From Pyrrhosoma nymphula (lineage: Eukaryota > Arthropoda > Insecta > Odonata > Coenagrionidae), in NCBI GenBank assembly GCA_963573305.1, contig OY754327.1:141834855-141898854 (forward strand): 64,000 nucleotides of DNA, in the 5' to 3' direction. Position numbers and translations under genes: made by a program. Under the pieces are notes generated by a model. It had not been told where the DNA came from. It searched no databases and worked only from the letters and a program-made list of their open reading frames with translations. Of the stretch, positions 37,066-48,293 are shown piece by piece (position 1 is the stretch's first letter; each line of letters begins with the position of its first letter).

Positions 37066-37828
37066 TGCATGGGACTCTGTTTTATACATATAATTTTTTT
37101 CCCTCTTCTTATGTTCATCGCCATATGCGCCACCCAGACCGAGGGTGAGAATTCACGTCTCCATCTCCATCGCCTGCGTTCGACTCATTCGTGAGAGGTT
37201 TTCGCGTCGCTGCTCGGCGACGTACGTATCCGGGATATTTTTTTTCCCTGCCCACCACCTCGACGCGCATTTTTACACGCAGCAAGAGACCATTACTTCT
37301 TTCTAAGAGGAATTCAGCGCTTCGTGGATTATTTGTCTGCACTAATAATTTCTGCCTCGCCACTTTTTAATTTCTCCGCGAGCTCGACTTTTCGTCCTCG
37401 TCCCCTAAGTGCGAATCGAAGCGTGATGATATTTTTATTTTTTAAGTGATATTCAATTATGATTACCATGTCCGTTCCTCGAGTATTATAAATTATTTAA
37501 ATAATAACTTCGAATCATTAAAATTATTTTTATAACATATCCAAAGTGTAAATTTTAATTTGTCCTAATTTATTGAAATATTCTTTGGTTTAAAATATTC
37601 TTACTTTCTCGTACAAATTTCCCTTCAGTAACCTGTGGTATTGGTATAGCCTATAGTTTAAGCCTAAAGGTATAGAGGTATAAAGGCCGATAGCCATTAA
37701 TAAATGAGTGAGTAGTTAATAACTGAGTCATTTTCGGCGACCGTTCTCCAGAGTAAATGCGTGAATTTAAAATAAGGTTTAAAGATGCTTCACTAAAAAC
37801 CAAATTTGATAGCAATTCACGGATTTAC

Positions 37829-37880
37829 GAAGAATATGACTAGACTTGCAATCATATGCAAGTCTGTAGTGATATTCTTC
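37829..37880. repeat. 52-nt compact hairpin
   Basis: GAAGAATAT and AGACTTGCA in the left arm (37829-37850) pair with TGCAAGTCT and ATATTCTTC in the right arm (37857-37880) around a 6-nt loop. Only a short internal mismatch and a 2-nt bulge interrupt the stem. Confidence 0.7.
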
Positions 37881-40800
37881 TTCCCTCAGACGAAATATAA
37901 TGCCAATTTTTAGTCTATAAATAATCAATCTTACTTATTTATAATTTGATGACAGGATCATTCACTAGATACAGTGAGACAGTTTTAGTATCCATTCTTT
38001 CCACGCAAAGAGCTTGAAACATACTTCATTGCGCGTAACTATTATGGAAACTAAAAATGCCAAGTTTAAAATCACTTTTCTTGAATTGTAAGAAATGGTC
38101 TGTGCGTCTTTTTTCGAGTGAGCATGCACTATTTATGGGGAACCACTGGAATGTAATTCCACCATACCCATTATTTTTAATTGTTCTATGTTTTTATTAT
38201 TTATCTTGCTATTATCAATCTGCTTGTGGCTTCAATAGTCTGAAGACTTGGCCGTAGAAAGTTAAAATTAGTAGCTTGCTTGATATCCATTTAAATATAT
38301 TTGTAATCCTTTAATTAAGCACGGCTACTTAATATTTTACAGCTTTTTTTTTTTTCGTAAAACAAGCCGTTTTTATATGCATAGTAAATTTATATCCCTA
38401 TGAAACTTGCTGTCAGATCAGAGGATACAAATGTGTTATTGTAATGAAAATAGTATACGATGTTAGTTACCGCTTGCTATGAAAGCTGCGAGAAAGTATA
38501 CTTTCATGAAATTCCTTAGTGCTGTGGGAATGCACTATGGAGACCATAGGCCCGATCTCTCAGCATTCCGTGGTCGTTTATTTCTGCGGCTGACGGGTGT
38601 TAACATCTAACGCGGGAATTCATAGTGGCAGCATATGTAACATCGCACGAGTGAAATTATTCTCTGTTCTTGTAATAATCGTGAGCCCGGGAGTATATAA
38701 TTTCCGAGTGCCCTAGACCCATTTTTCCCCTGGGGAATTTTAGAGCTTTTGCCAGCCATTGGGGTGAGAGTAGTCGCTGTAGTAATTATGTGCGAGGAGC
38801 GAGCATCGCCCTTTATCTATTATGATGTGGAAGCTTAACTCACCTGCTCGGCTACGCTGTGGGACCACGATAACTACACTGCCCACTCCAAAGTGATAGC
38901 GTCTCTTCGCCTGGCATTAATTGAGCGTCAAGCGCGCGAGGATGGCCAATTTGGATGGTTTACGCACACCTATGCATTAGTGGTGTTTAATAAGTTAAAC
39001 TTACTGTAGATTTAAATACGCGGAGGATGATTAATTAACAGATAACATGGGCATGTGTCGTCGTTTCTTTTTGTGAAACAGATGCTAATCAAGCCCTACA
39101 AACAAATTTTTGGGTTGAGATTGTGACTTCACAAAAAAATAGTGTATCATCAGCTGGTTTCTTTATCAAAATAATACTATTCATATATTTAATACATAGA
39201 TTAAGGGATAATTTGAGAATTTTTTTGAGGGTATAGATATTGCTTGGTATATAATTACTATTATAACGTTTGAAATATCAATGTGAAAACTATAAATTTC
39301 CAATCAAAAGCTAATCAAGGAAACTTATCCTAGAAACCTAGCAAAAATACAGAACTGCCCCACGAATGAAAACGTTGAATTCCAATATTACCTTGGTCTA
39401 ATGAGTTTTAATGAGGAAATGCCGTCTACTTGTATAGTCTGGGAAACCGGTGATTATTCTCATATGGGTTGTTTTTTTGCATTTATATTAATCTCTTAGT
39501 GTCATTAGAAGTAGATTCCTATTCCTTATAATATTATAATAGCGTTTTTTCAGAGGCCATATTGACCTTACTAGTATAGTCAAATGGTAAAGGAATAGAA
39601 TAATAAGTATTATAATTTTATGAAACTGGAAGGCCAAAATGAATAGCCAAGGCCCAGAGCAAGTCATTTGACTCAAGCATTTAGGAAAAATTGACCGCAG
39701 ATAAGGTACCTATACCTTGCACCGTAAGCTTCCTGTCTGAATTATTAACATATGCTCAGTATTATCCTTTTAATGCATGGCAATTTATTTTTAGTAAGTA
39801 GTAAGACCTAAAAATATACTCCATGTGTCACTAACTTAAAAAGAGAACTGATTTCGTCTGACGTAAGGTTGGGCTTGCCTTTCATGGGATATAGGTTCAC
39901 GTAAGTTTTGCCATTAGCAGTTTAAGCCTCTGTAAGCCGTACCGATGGCATGGCGATGGACATCTGAATGAAAAAATGGCTAATCAGCTAGTGACAATTT
40001 TCCCCAGGTAAAACGGTACTTCAGTGAACAGTTTTATACAGGAGCTCAGCGAAATATAAAAAAAATATATATCTAGCCCTACGTCACGGCTGCTGAGACG
40101 TCTCCCCGTTTGGAATTAATGTCATCCGACGCGTCTTATCGCTCTTCCACAGTTCACTCCGAAGGGAAACTTTTCGCTGTGAAGTCCTCCACGTTCCGAG
40201 GCGTGAGATTTTAGCGGTCGTCCTTTTCCAAAAATTAAAGGTGTCCTTCATGGCATGTCGCCCTGAGCCTCTTGCGGGAAGGTTGTGCACAGCTCTAACG
40301 GGAAAGGTCTTCTCTTTCTCGGGCGACGACAAGCAGTGCTGCGGAGACCCAATCCATTTACTTGTGTCACTCAATTGATGAAGGTGCTTTAAGTATCGCT
40401 TAGTTTTAATCTTCTTTCTTGGAGAGTCATGATATCAAGATGAAATATTTCGATCCGGCCAAACTACCTGCTTTAAATTGTGAAAGGGGTTATCAAATGC
40501 CTTCCTGATTAAAGGCAAGAAGAAACAAATCGTCATTTTTTACTAAACAGGATAAGTTAGGAGTTGAATATCTCAAGACCCTCTTCAATTTCAATTTATC
40601 GATACTCTTGATTTACAAATTGGTTCACAAGTCCCCATCTATCATTGATTAATCAGTGACCGTATCCATCAAAACCAAAATCAATTTTATTATTTCTTTC
40701 CTGCTCTCAAATCTTTTACCCTATTCCGTACATTCTTCATGGCTGGTACCTACCCTAACGCCTCGTACTGCTCGCCTTCGTAGCTGCTTACCGTGTTGAA

Positions 40801-42426
40801 TGTAGATGCAGTTATTACAAAATTATCATTGAATTTAACGTTTTTCGTAGTTTATATCCTCCTATGCGTTAATTTGTAACTCAGCTAAAGAAATTACTTG
40901 GGTTCTCATGGCAAACAATACTATAATTAACCTCCACTTCTGTTTTAACAGCCATCGTGGAGAAAGTAAATTCATTGTCGAGGTCTTGAACTCATTATCT
41001 CTTTATATAGTAATGGAATAAAAATATATCCATCGAAGAGCTTCTTTCCACCAACTTTTGGATCTAATTTTCCTTCTTATCTGAAAAAAGTAAGCCGGTT
41101 GAATAACATCTTTAGTGTCACTGCATGGAGATGTTTTGTTGTGATGATCCAAATGAATTCACGCCAATTTTGACAGCCATGTAGCTAGCTTTTATATTTC
41201 ATTCGATCGGTAGAAACTGTCATCTATTGTGTGGCTAAGGGTAACGCATCAGATATGTTATGCCTCAGTAAAAAGTGTCGTTGCCGCTAAGCCATGGACA
41301 TAATGAATCGGTGGGTAATATTTGATTACTGCTGACATGAGACACGATATGATTGTGATTACGTCGACGTTAATCTCAATTATGTAGTCCGATTAAAAAA
41401 AATAACTCATGCGGAGGAGAGCAATCAAAGAGAAAGGGCCATTGTTTCCGATGGTAATCACAAAGGATTATGAGAGCGGGGCTATCGTGCATTTTTGAAA
41501 GCACGTACCCATTGGCGTGTCTTCAAAAATTGAATTTTTTTAATTTTTACACGCGGGCAGGTTTGTAACGGGGTGGCTAGGGGGGGGCGTGGCGCGAATC
41601 AAGCATCGCTGGATATCACATCTGATAACCACCGCCATGCGATGAGAAATGCGAGCTTTATCGGCACAAAGCGCAACAGACACCGCCATCATTTAATGTG
41701 GTGACATGAACGTCGGAGGTATATGTATTTGTAATGATAATAATAAAAATATTTCCGTTTCCATCATGTCCCCAGTGCAGGCATATCATTGTGAAACCTC
41801 AAAAAAAGGAACGATCTTTTTTTGTATCCTTCCATCTGTTGTCATAATATCGTCCTCGACCTACACAGATGTACACAGGTGCGCTCACACACACACAAAT
41901 GAACTATATGAATTTTGAAATTTTATCGAGCCGACACAACGATTTCATCTTATCGGCGGGCGCCGTGCACTGGAACTCGTCCAGCCCTCGTCCGTCGTCG
42001 TTTTGATATCGCCCTTTGGGCCCTTGAGAGTGCAAATCGCTTCCCGTCGAGAGAGTTCGGGGTATGGCGGGGAGCGGGCAGTGGGAAGCGGGTGTGCGAC
42101 CCGACCGCGCGTCCGTTTCGGCAAACTAAAGGGGAAAGGGGGATTTGAGTCTCGCCACCAAAGCGGCAATTGGTGGTGCTGCCGCCGGATTATCGCCGTC
42201 CGTGGAAAGCGCTGTGCGCGAGCACCATAGACCGGGAATGGGTGATGGCGCCGACGAATCCTCTTGGGATCCCCAGCTCGTGTCCTCCCTCGCACACAAA
42301 AACACTGTTTATCGCTCCCCGTCTCTTTTTCTGCAGCTGCTCTTCTTCTGTCTCTCCCTCTCTATACACGCACCTCGCCGCAAAAGAGCTGTGGAACGGA
42401 CAGATACGGCCGCGAAGTGATAATCG

Positions 42427-43035
42427 GATAGATAATCGGATGGATAAATATGCTCTTTTTTCGTGAGAAAACAGTGATTTCCGGTTCGCCATGACACTAG
42501 GTGCCGGAGAATTTGCCTCAGTTAGATGCCACGAGACTTGAGGAGGAACCTGTGCCCAGAGGTTTCCGTATATTTTCATTTAATGACCGATGACATGGTA
42601 ATACTTAAACACTAATAGATAGAAGAAATCATGGTGTATAAGATGTATCAAAATCAGGGCAGGTTTTCGGACATGCCTAAAATTATGGTTCCTCCTTAAT
42701 TCAAACGTAAAAAAAATCATTTTACCCGACGGCTACAAAGTGGATTGATAGGCAGAGAGATAAGCGAGTTCATTATTTAGTGCAAAAGCCGTGATTACTG
42801 GTTCGCCTCGACGCTTGAAGTTGTTGCAGGATCCACTATAGCTATCGAGAGACTAGATTAAACCATAAAAATCATTATACCCAGCAGCTATAAAATCAGC
42901 TGATCGGTAGATTGATAGATAGGTGTGTTCGGTTTTTGGTGCAAAGCCGCTGATCATGGCTCACCGTGAAACTTAGAGGTGCCGCAGGGTCTACCCTAGG
43001 TAGCACGAGACTTGATGAGACTTGAGGACGAGGCT
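42427..43035 (+). repeat. Degenerate tandem array with about 158-bp period
   Basis: Three clear units share GATAGAT or GATTGATAG, then GTGCAAA-GCC, GTGAT-x-x-x-GGTTCGCC, a GGTGCCG or GTTGCAGG segment, and ACGAGACTTGA or GAGAGACTAGA. The GGTTCGCC-like box falls at 42484, 42801 and 42959. The first gap is twice the second, so a badly decayed unit probably fills 42550-42700. Confidence 0.75.
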
Positions 43036-43394
43036 AACAACTCACTTTTTACAATGTTTTCAAAGCAAACAGCCCGACCCGCATATTTATTTTTCTCTTC
43101 GAAAGCTAAAAATATTCATATACATGTATGCCTAAGGCTGGTGCATCATTTGCAATATGATCCTTAAAATTTTCCTTTGTGACTGCAATGTGGAGATTAA
43201 GTTGATGGAGATTGAAGTTGAAGCTTGAGTATACCAAATTTATTATAAACAAAAATCATGTTAAACGCTAATTGTGTGTATACAAGCATGCATCCATGTG
43301 TCCATATTTACATCATAGGTTGCAGTTCAAATAGCGATGAACATAAAAAAATAAATGCGATCCAAACTGTATCTTGTTTGGGGAAAGATATGTA

Positions 43395-43940
43395 CACTCA
43401 TGGAAAAAAAATGGTGGATTTTTTGGCATGAGTCCTCATGGATGTCGAGCGGAGAGTGGATGTGTAGGCGAGGAGGGTGGGGGGGTAGGCAGGAGTCTGG
43501 CGCCAGGAATCGCGACAGGAGAGGGATGGGGGGGGGGCGAGAGGGGAGGGGACGGAGGGGACATGTGGAGGAGATCGTGGTGTGGCTGGCTGGCGGGGCC
43601 CGCCCTTTAAAACCACCGCCGCCCGCCAAGCCCTCCTGGCTGAAATTCGACAGTCACGCGACCCCGGGTCGTGCCACCCTGCCTCCCCCCTTGCCACACA
43701 CACGTCTTTCTCCTCAGACAATCCCTCCCTTGCGTCATCCGAAAGGGGACGGGTTAATCGTGCGGTGGATGGGCGGGTGGAGGAAGGGACGGCAATGAAG
43801 CGGGAGAGTGCCTCCAACGACGAGTGGAGACGTAAACAAAGTCCGGGGATATGAGGCGGGGTGCACTTGATGAGGGGTGGTCGGCGGTGGGGCGGGAGAC
43901 GGGCGGTGTATGAAGGGGAGAGTAGTTCTCTCCCACATCC
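43395..43940. repeat. G-rich block
   Basis: G runs near 43479-43486 and 43531-43538 give quadruplex potential. The second half (43600-43730) turns C-rich on +. Confidence 0.7.
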
Positions 43941-46900
43941 CACCCTCCGGGAGAGGAATCACCGGGGAACCCGTGCGAAATCGGGAAGCGCATCGAAAGA
44001 AGTACCTCGGCAGAGCATCGAGTCTACATCACCGATGTTGATGAAACTCCGATCTTTAAAAACCACCAACAGTTAAGCCATGGATATTGCAGCAATGAAC
44101 GCTGAGTTCGTAAGAATCATCTAACTGTTAGGCATGTCCACATTAGGGTGAAATTGTTAATTAATACGAAACATAGTATAATGCACATTTAATCATTAAC
44201 GCTGCATGAACAATGAAATAATTTGAATGTTTACAATAGAATGGTTTATAAATAAGCTAAACACTCGCATAGTGTTTCGTTGTGTTAATTATACGTTTCT
44301 AAAAAAGAAAGAAAAGGATATTTGAGTGTTTTTAGCGTTTTTAATTGTATCAATTTGAAATAAATTTTTAGATGTATTTTTCGTGGTCTAATGTCGTAAA
44401 ATTAGGGGGTTAAGTCAATTTTTTTTACGAAATATAATTTACTCAGAACAAGCAGTAACTTAAGAGCACCGATGAACATTTGTATCACGAGGTAATTAAT
44501 TTACAAAGTGGAACCTGAAATAATCTTCGTAGATCTGACGTTAAGTAGTATATTCATCATGTTTCAACCGAAAATAACCAGGATATTTTTATATTTACTG
44601 CCTATTGTCTAATAAAAAAGGCTGCTTAATGCGTGATCGAGCTTTTTATTATAATAATAGAAAGTATTGATACCGGCTATAATTAGTAGAAATTTTCCAT
44701 CCTATAAAAAGGAAGCATTCAGAAATGGTAACACTGCACATTTTTTATGTATTTCACGACCACGGTTTCGACGTCTTACCAGTCGGCAGTCCCCGAGAAA
44801 GGGACATTTTTTCTGTCTAAACCGTGGTGTGGAAACAAAATCGAGTGTGAGAAACTACAGTTTCTGAGTTTTTCCTTTCTTATGAGTAATGAATAATCAA
44901 TTTTTCTAAAATTTTAATCTTTGACAATCAAAAGAATGAATAAAACCGTCGAAGGTGAAAAAAATTGACTTATCAATTGTCGATGTTTCTCGACTTTAAC
45001 CTCACAATCATCGATGCTCATCATAAATGCGAAACAACGCACAGAAGCACTCTCAGGCCTATCCAGCCACACGATCTCTCCTCCGGTTCGTGTGAGAGGA
45101 AAGGAACTTCTCTCTCTCTGGCGCATCTTCTTGCGTGCCTCCGCCTCGGAACACGCTAATGCGTGCGCCCAGCTCTCGCCGAATTTATGGCGATGTAGAT
45201 GTGACGCGACCATTACCGTAATGTGCGTGCAGCAGCTCTCTTTTTAATTGCCTGTGCCTACCTCCGCGGTGGATATAAATTGAATTCATTACGCACCGGG
45301 GTCTCGTGCATGATTACCGGATGTAAAAAGCGAGTCCATAGCATTAAAAAAATATCAAAATCATGAGCACCCTCGACAAGCTCTCGATATGAATAAAAAA
45401 CGAGACGAGTCTTGGACAAGAAAATGCAAGTGACGAATCATTAAATTAATTGTTGTACCTTTTCATTTGTCCTCCTATGCGGGGAAACGGCTTACTCGTG
45501 CTTATAGCGAGATTTATGTTTATTCAAAAATATTTTGAATAAAATTTTCGCTGGGATCCTGGGCGTGGTGCAAATGCTTGAGCATTGACTAACTTTTTTG
45601 TATTCTCACGCTCATATGCATATGATTTTAATATAAAACTTTAATGGTAAAGGTCACCATTGAAAGTATTTCTTTTGAACCTCTTGGTGAGATTGAGCAT
45701 CCAGTGAGAACTTCTGGTGCGTACCAAAGTTTTGAGGGAGTGAACCTGAAAATAAGTAGCCAACTAAGGATTTTATTTTTCCTTAGCAAAGAGAATTGTA
45801 AAAGCTTTAAGTTGGAGTGGAAATGAACATTGCTGTTTTTCGGAATTTAATTGCTTTCCCGAATCAGTTTATTTTCATGATACTTTCAGTTGGTAGCATC
45901 TGTATATTAATGGGGACGTGTCCGGTATTCAAGGTCAAAACTATTGTGGAAAACGACAGAAAATGCTCAACTTTGTCCACCAGTGAAAAAAATTTGCGAC
46001 ATTCAGTCTGATAGTTTTCAAAATTCTTAATATTTTCCTGGTTTAAGTCGAAATATCTCTTCCTCACCCTTCTTATTGCCTCCTATTCTTATATGGTTAA
46101 TGGCATCCTATTGTAGTGCATCGGTAATATCAGCTTATTGGCTGAGATAAGAGGGGATAAAGAACTCCCCTACTATAATCAGCATGAATTGGGAAATAGA
46201 CAAATAACCTCTATCAAATAATTATTCATCTACGTCGAATGGATACAAAAAAGTAATCTAGTCGTGGGAAAATTACCCTAATATTTGAATAGACCAATGA
46301 GATTCTGTGGTGAGAAGAAGTAGTAAAAAATTAATCCACGGAAAACATCGAATAGGAAATGAAATATAGATGAGACAAAGCTTCGTAAGAATATTTTTCC
46401 CCTTCGTCTGCAGACGTAAAAAACAGAGACATATGGAAGGAATGAAACGTTGAATGACACCCATGAATTCTGCTCTCTAAGAAGAAAAAAATAAACTGAA
46501 AGATAAGAATAAATGGAAGAGATTCCGTGGGAAGAAAGAAGATGAAGGATAGTGGAGAGAGGGATAAATCATCCCTTGGATTGATGGCTACTAATTATCA
46601 TAATAATGGCTACGATTATTCTGTGTGAATTATGAGTGAGTTTCCGTTTTATAATTCAAATTCTGATTTTGTGTATTCCACCAAAATTCACTTCAAAGAA
46701 TAGATTTATATATTTTGATGCTGGGTTTCGTATTCCAATTTCCAAGATTTCATCCCAGCGACGGAGTGTCAACTCTAGGGAAAATTACTTTTGATTTCGA
46801 AGATGTTATATTGGATAATTTCTTCTCTAGTAATGCGTTATTGGAAGGAAAAAGTAGAACAATGCGGTATTGGTAGAAAAAAGATAATATCATATTTTTG

Positions 46901-47339
46901 AATGCTGAGCGTAGTTTTCTACTCGAACGTAAATTCTTAGTAAAATTAAACATTTTATCCGTCTTTCTTTCTGCTCCCTCTACCTTGTCGTCCTTATTCG
47001 TTTACAAATAAGAAGATTTTGTAGAATCAGTGTAGAATCAGTGTTAGTATTTTATATCATTAGCCCAAAACTATTTTCTGAAAGTGATCCAGATGTCATG
47101 TGCTACTATCTGTCTTACTTTTATGCCAAGTGAGATCGTAAAATGTTTTCAACGAGAGTTTGGGAGGGGATCATGCCTTTCTCCTAAGCCTCCCTCACAT
47201 CATATTAAACATGAGCTGTGAGGGTTTCTGAAAAGCAGTTACTTGTGAGAGAGTTAGGGAGACTCAGGGAAAGAGATAACAGTGTACCCTGATTGGAAAA
47301 GGTTGACTTTGGTTCATGTGTCTCTACTTAGCTCATCTG
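43941..47339. other. AT-rich stretch, nothing recognised
   Basis: ACCACGGTTT near 44759 pairs with AAACCGTGGT near 44817, possibly a small palindromic remnant. The 41915-42270 and 45040-45240 segments are more G+C-rich but carry no known coding motif. Confidence 0.4.
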
Positions 47340-47430
47340 CAGGGCCTTAGCGTGGCAACCCAGTGGGTAACGTTGCACTCATTTCCAACCGTACTGGGTT
47401 TGAGTTGGAGTGAGATCATCATTATCAGCA
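47340..47430 (+). mobile_element. Decayed tRNA-derived SINE head
   Basis: GTGGCAACCCAGTGGGTAACG resembles an A box, and CTGGGTTTGAGTTGGAGT a decayed B box 30-40 bp on. It lies about 600 bp before the Dscam exon. Confidence 0.45.
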
Positions 47431-47989
47431 GATGTCAATTCAAAGATTGGTTACCTACAGCTCTCCACTCCATTCTTTATTTAGCTAACTACTTTGAGTG
47501 CATCCGGCTAAGACCAAACTGTGTGATTTGTTTGGGGATAAGGTAATTCTGGGAACCACATGAGGTACCGGGACCATATTTTTGGAAATTAACTGCCGTT
47601 TTACCTTGAAAATTAGTTTCTAAAACCATGGTTGGATTTGAGTATAAATGCGGATAAGTAGTAAGCTATCGTTTGCATGAAATTCATACGTTTAGGTCTA
47701 TTTTTTAATCTTCGCCTGAATATTTTCTCGGGACAATAAACGACGTGGATTCTCTTTCCCATTGATAACTATCGTCAGGTGACCCAAAGTTTGGTGTTAC
47801 TTACGAGACCCAAATTAAAACATCATCATAACGGTTTCAGCAAATTTTAGGAAGACGAATGTAAGAGTCAAAGTTCATGAGCGCCTAAGTTGACCATACA
47901 TTATTGAACCAAGCCTTTTGCGAAGTGCCCAGGCAATATTGAACCATGTGTTACCTTCAAAACTTTTGGTTTTGGATGCCTCCTCCCAT

Positions 47990-48026
47990 ATGCTAAACAC
48001 CACTTTTCTCTCTCTCTTCCGTGCAG
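47990..48026 (+). other. Possible alternative Dscam start, in frame through the acceptor site
   Basis: An ATG at 47990 is in frame with the Dscam exon and reads without a stop through the pyrimidine tract and AG acceptor. It would give MLNTTFLSLFRAG joined to the CLFLCC core, which is a plausible complete signal peptide. The tract before 48027 is a strong acceptor, so the usual product is probably spliced from an unseen upstream exon. A transcript starting just upstream and retaining this segment would still encode a secretable protein. No clear core promoter was seen here. Confidence 0.3.
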
Positions 48027-48293
48027 GTTGCCTGTTCCTGTGCTGCCTGTGCTTCCTCGAGGTGGCGTCCACCATTTCGTCGGCGTCGCCCGTGTCGGGC
48101 GGCTTCGGCGTGGATGAGTCCTCGTGGCGAGGGCCGCAGTTGACCGTCGAGCCACCGGCCAGGCTCGAATTCTCCAACTCTAGCGGCGGGCGACTCCACT
48201 GCGCCGCATCCGGAAATCCTCCACCATCGCTCCACTGGGTGCTTGCCTCCGCAGCCGCATCCGCCGCGCCCGCACCCGCACCCGGCACCCCAG
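48027..48293 (+). CDS. Dscam: Dscam-family coding exon: end of signal peptide and first half of Ig domain 1
   Basis: Dscam proteins are single-pass immunoglobulin/fibronectin-III receptors that act in neurite self-recognition and wiring, and in insects also in haemocytes. The exon follows a pyrimidine-rich tract ending in GTGCAG (acceptor AG at 48025-48026) and ends at CAG|GTACCC (donor GT at 48294). It enters and leaves in phase 1 and holds 88 whole codons. The reading starts with a Cys/Leu-rich hydrophobic stretch (CLFLCCLCFLEVAS) that looks like a signal-peptide core. The Ig1 start follows: EPPARLEFSNSSGG, the first Cys (RLHC), a GNPPPSLHW strand with the core Trp, then an Ala/Pro-rich tail. 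The EPP-x-R-x-x-FSNS-x-G signature and the NSS sequon are typical of Dscam Ig1. Which paralogue (Dscam1 or a Dscam2/3/4 type) cannot be decided from one domain. The upstream exon with the start codon was not located; see the alternative start at 47990. Confidence 0.9.

Larger units (their letters stand above)
33321..41914. other. Long mostly AT-rich stretch without a recognised gene
   Basis: Apart from the 34607 duplication, the 36540 GA block and the 37829 hairpin, I see no coding motif. The phrase GGAATGTATGAGTCGTACT is nearly repeated at 35796-35831. Confidence 0.4.

Noticed and set aside
36484..37089. Minus-strand frame of 201 codons
   Set aside because: Pro/Ser/Leu-rich product of a GA-rich block.
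42145..42420. Frame containing a DESSW-x-PQL-like string similar to the Dscam exon's DESSW-xx-PQL
   Set aside because: The shared text is very short, the start is not ATG, and the surrounding sequence shows no Ig features; treated as coincidence.
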